From: a virus
IMG/VR virus record: IMGVR_UViG_3300025437_000002
Location: 1-40,354 of that record
Direction: 5' to 3' (one strand)
Length of the DNA stretch: 40,354 nucleotides
The notes beneath the pieces are model-generated. The model was not told the DNA's origin, made no database searches, and saw only the letters and a list, made by a program, of their open reading frames with translations. Positions 38,352-40,354 of this stretch are shown one piece after another (position 1 is the first letter of the stretch; the number at the start of each line of letters is the position of its first letter). A program made the translations under genes and the position numbers.

Positions 38352-40072
38352 TGGCCATTGACTTTGGCCTTGGGCTACGCGCCCTGCAGACCTTCGGCGA
38401 GGATGCCCAGCGCTCGCAGGAGATGCAGGCGCAGCAACAGGTCATGCAGCAGCGCGGCTATGCTTTTCAGCAGCAGCAGGCTCAGGACCGCGCTCGTATC
38501 GGCATAGGGCAACAGGTACGGGCGGGGGATTACGCTGGAGCGCAGCAGCAGGCGACGCTCGGTGGAGACTTCGACTTCGCCAAGGCGATCGGCGGGCTGC
38601 AAGATGCACACGTTGAACAATTGCAGCGCGAGTTGGATGCTATCGGTACTCTGCACCCACAACTGAAAGCCCTGCCAGTGGAAGCGCGGGCTGCAGCAGC
38701 CATCCCAGTGCTCAAGCAGGCTGGATTTAGCGATGCCGAACTAGCCGGCGTAAACTGGACGGATGCAGGGCTAGATAACGCCTATGCCATGTCCAAGGCT
38801 GGGCAAGTAGCCTTGGCCGCTCGCATGAAGGCTGCGGAGCCTTACACACTGGCTCCCGGTTCGCGGCGATATTCGGGCGCTCAGGTGCTGGCCGAAAACC
38901 CCGCGGAGCCGAAATATCAGTCCGTACCGGAAGGTGGTATGCTCGTCCGTGTCGACGGCGGCAGCGCTACGCCGGTGTACGGGGCCCCAAGCGCAGCGGG
39001 CGGCTCCCCTGCCCCATCGGCGCCGGGTGGTCGCTACCAGTACGGCTGGACACCTCGGCAGCGTAATGGCGGCGACAACAGCGACGCCGCGGTGGATAGC
39101 AAGATCAGCGGCATGTCGCAGGCTCTTGGTATCAGCCCGGATGCCGACCTTACGGGCATGGATCCTATGAAGATCGCTCGAGCCCTAGCGCTGTCGGAAG
39201 GTGGCGCGGGATCGTTGGCTGACCGCAACAACAACCCTGGCAACCTGCGCGACCCCAAGACGGGGGCGTATCGCCAGTTTGCCGACAAGAACGCCGGTCT
39301 GCAGGCCGCAGCCTCACAGGTGCGTCGCAACATCGCGCGCGGGCAGACCTCAATCCGTACCATGGTCGAAGGGCTGCCAGTCGGCGGTCAGCAGCAGGCA
39401 GCGGCACCGGGCGCCCCGGGGGTGATTATGGGGCGCCCCAAGCAGGCCAATGCCCCGTCTGGCTACCAGTTCGGACCAGATGGTCGAACGCTGCAGCCCA
39501 TTCCGGGCGGACCGGCTGATCCTCAGACCGCAACGACGCGCACCGTCCAAAGCAATCGCAAGGCTGAAGGCGACCTGCGGCAGAAGTTCGACGCGGAAAA
39601 GGAGGTGCAAGCCTTCAAGACCGCCCGCACGCAATTCTACACCATTCGCGACTTGGCGAACAAAAAGAACCCCACCGCACAGGACGATATCGCGCTGGTC
39701 TATGCGTTCATGAAGACGCTGGATCCTACCTCGGTCGTGCGCGAAGGCGAGTTTGCCACCGCGCAGAATGCTGGCGGTCTGGGGGACAATGCCCGCAACC
39801 TCGTCAACAAGGTCATCAGCGGGCAGCGTCTCAACCCCGAACAGCGACAGAACATGACCCGCGCTGCCTATGCCAGCTACAACCAATTCCGGGCGGCGTA
39901 CAATACGACAGCGGAGCGATATCAGGGCTACGCGCGCGACTACGGGCTTACGCCACAACACGTTGCGGCAAGGGCGATCATTGATCAGCCCAAGGGGAAT
40001 AGCGCGCCAAGCGCGTTGGGCATGGGACAGTCGACGCAGATCGGCGGCTTCAAGGTCACGAGGATCAAATAA
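38351..40072 (+). CDS. gp20-like ejection protein with a lytic-transglycosylase-like segment
   Basis: A 573-residue protein, Gln/Ala-rich and helical at the N-terminus (1-60), then a linker and a central segment KIARALALSEGGAGSLADRN-NNPGNLRDPKTGAYRQF (about 274-310) resembling the NNPGNL motif of phage peptidoglycan-active proteins; Glu283 is a candidate catalytic residue. The C-terminal half is helical (LRQKFDAEKEVQAFKTARTQFY; QRLNPEQRQNMTRAAYASYNQFR). Second of three ejection genes. It probably helps open the wall during DNA entry. Confidence 0.78.
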   Translation: MAIDFGLGLRALQTFGEDAQRSQEMQAQQQVMQQRGYAFQQQQAQDRARIGIGQQVRAGDYAGAQQQATLGGDFDFAKAIGGLQDAHVEQLQRELDAIGTLHPQLKALPVEARAAAAIPVLKQAGFSDAELAGVNWTDAGLDNAYAMSKAGQVALAARMKAAEPYTLAPGSRRYSGAQVLAENPAEPKYQSVPEGGMLVRVDGGSATPVYGAPSAAGGSPAPSAPGGRYQYGWTPRQRNGGDNSDAAVDSKISGMSQALGISPDADLTGMDPMKIARALALSEGGAGSLADRNNNPGNLRDPKTGAYRQFADKNAGLQAAASQVRRNIARGQTSIRTMVEGLPVGGQQQAAAPGAPGVIMGRPKQANAPSGYQFGPDGRTLQPIPGGPADPQTATTRTVQSNRKAEGDLRQKFDAEKEVQAFKTARTQFYTIRDLANKKNPTAQDDIALVYAFMKTLDPTSVVREGEFATAQNAGGLGDNARNLVNKVISGQRLNPEQRQNMTRAAYASYNQFRAAYNTTAERYQGYARDYGLTPQHVAARAIIDQPKGNSAPSALGMGQSTQIGGFKVTRIK

Positions 40073-40354
40073 TGGGCAAGTACCGCATCACGGCGCCCAA
40101 CGGTCAGACCTTCGATGTCGAGGGGCCCGATAACGCCTCTCAGGCCGATCTAGAGCATATTGCCCGTCAGGCCGCGGGAGTTGGTGGGAATTACCCCGTC
40201 GACAGCAGCGGCGTTCAGCATCAGCAGCCGCAACAGGATCCGGAAACGGCGCTTGTGAAGGATGTCGGTTCTGCTGTGGGCGAGATCGGGCTTGGGGCCT
40301 TGCAGGGGGGCGCAAACGTTCTGGACCATGCCGCCAACTGGGTGCAGTCAGGCC
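40072..40354 (+). CDS. gp16-like ejection protein, 5' part of the junction-spanning gene
   Basis: The ATG at 40072 overlaps the previous stop (TAATG). The N-terminus MGKYRITAPNGQTFDVEGPD then NASQADLEHIARQAAG is a conserved leader of internal virion proteins in alphaproteobacterial podophages. The frame runs through the end of the window and continues unbroken at base 3 to the stop at 1523, giving 568 residues. See the entry at 1-1523 for function. Confidence 0.8.
   Translation, partial: MGKYRITAPNGQTFDVEGPDNASQADLEHIARQAAGVGGNYPVDSSGVQHQQPQQDPETALVKDVGSAVGEIGLGALQGGANVLDHAANWVQSG
40256..40354 (+). repeat. 99-base overlap identical to bases 1-99
   Basis: The final 99 bases equal the first 99, with the same gene frame. 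This indicates a circular contig with an assembler overlap of 99, giving a 40,255-bp unique genome. Physical ends of a headful-packaged virion would be permuted and are not represented here. Confidence 0.95.

Noticed and set aside
40256-40354. Biological direct terminal repeat
   Set aside because: Length equals a standard assembler k-mer and it splits a gene; P22-type packaging gives circularly permuted ends instead.

Overview
The window is one circular temperate phage genome. The last 99 bases (40256-40354) repeat bases 1-99 exactly, so the unique circle is 40,255 bp and one gene runs across the junction (40072 through 40354 into 1-1523). A 99-base overlap is what a de Bruijn assembler leaves on a circular contig, so it should not be read as a true terminal repeat. 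The genome is GC-rich. The attachment site matches the 3' half of a bacterial tRNA-Pro(UGG), and the small-gene repertoire looks alphaproteobacterial, plausibly sphingomonad. The host assignment is inference.

The virion genes follow the order of Salmonella phage P22: small and large terminase, portal, scaffold, coat, gp4-like, gp10-like, gp26-like, gp14-like, gp7-like, gp20-like, gp16-like, tailspike. This indicates a short-tailed P22-type virion with ejected proteins. About 4.9 kb is inserted between the gp4-like and gp10-like genes (30498-35362). It holds fibre-like proteins, an SGNH esterase with a Calx-beta module, and a DUF1996 protein that carries a signal peptide. After the tailspike comes a lysis module: candidate holins, a GH19 endolysin and an overlapping Rz/Rz1 spanin pair. 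It ends in a 300-base noncoding segment rich in hairpins and a strong terminator.

Regulation is lambdoid. A short repressor (leftward) and a Cro-like protein (rightward) diverge near 17.1 kb. Four copies of the 17-bp palindrome GTTTGCANNNTGCAAAC lie in two pairs, one at the divergent promoters and one at the head of the leftward operon. The rightward early operon (17175-23152) carries a CII-like regulator, RusA, an O-like initiator with a candidate origin inside its gene, and a T7 gp4-like primase-helicase whose zinc domain lies in a different frame. The leftward early operon (16391 down to 9832) carries many small genes plus RecT, NinB, an HNH protein, a Lar-fusion protein and the tyrosine integrase.

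Beyond attP lies a second leftward cassette of ten small genes (9560 down to 6817). In an integrated prophage it would be separated from the integrase and lie at the opposite end, next to the lysis genes. The least explained parts are this cassette, the structured region at 6472-6773, the membrane protein co-transcribed with the repressor, the split primase, the RNA hairpins flanking the portal gene, and the secreted DUF1996 protein. No CRISPR array, complete tRNA, rRNA or insertion sequence was seen.
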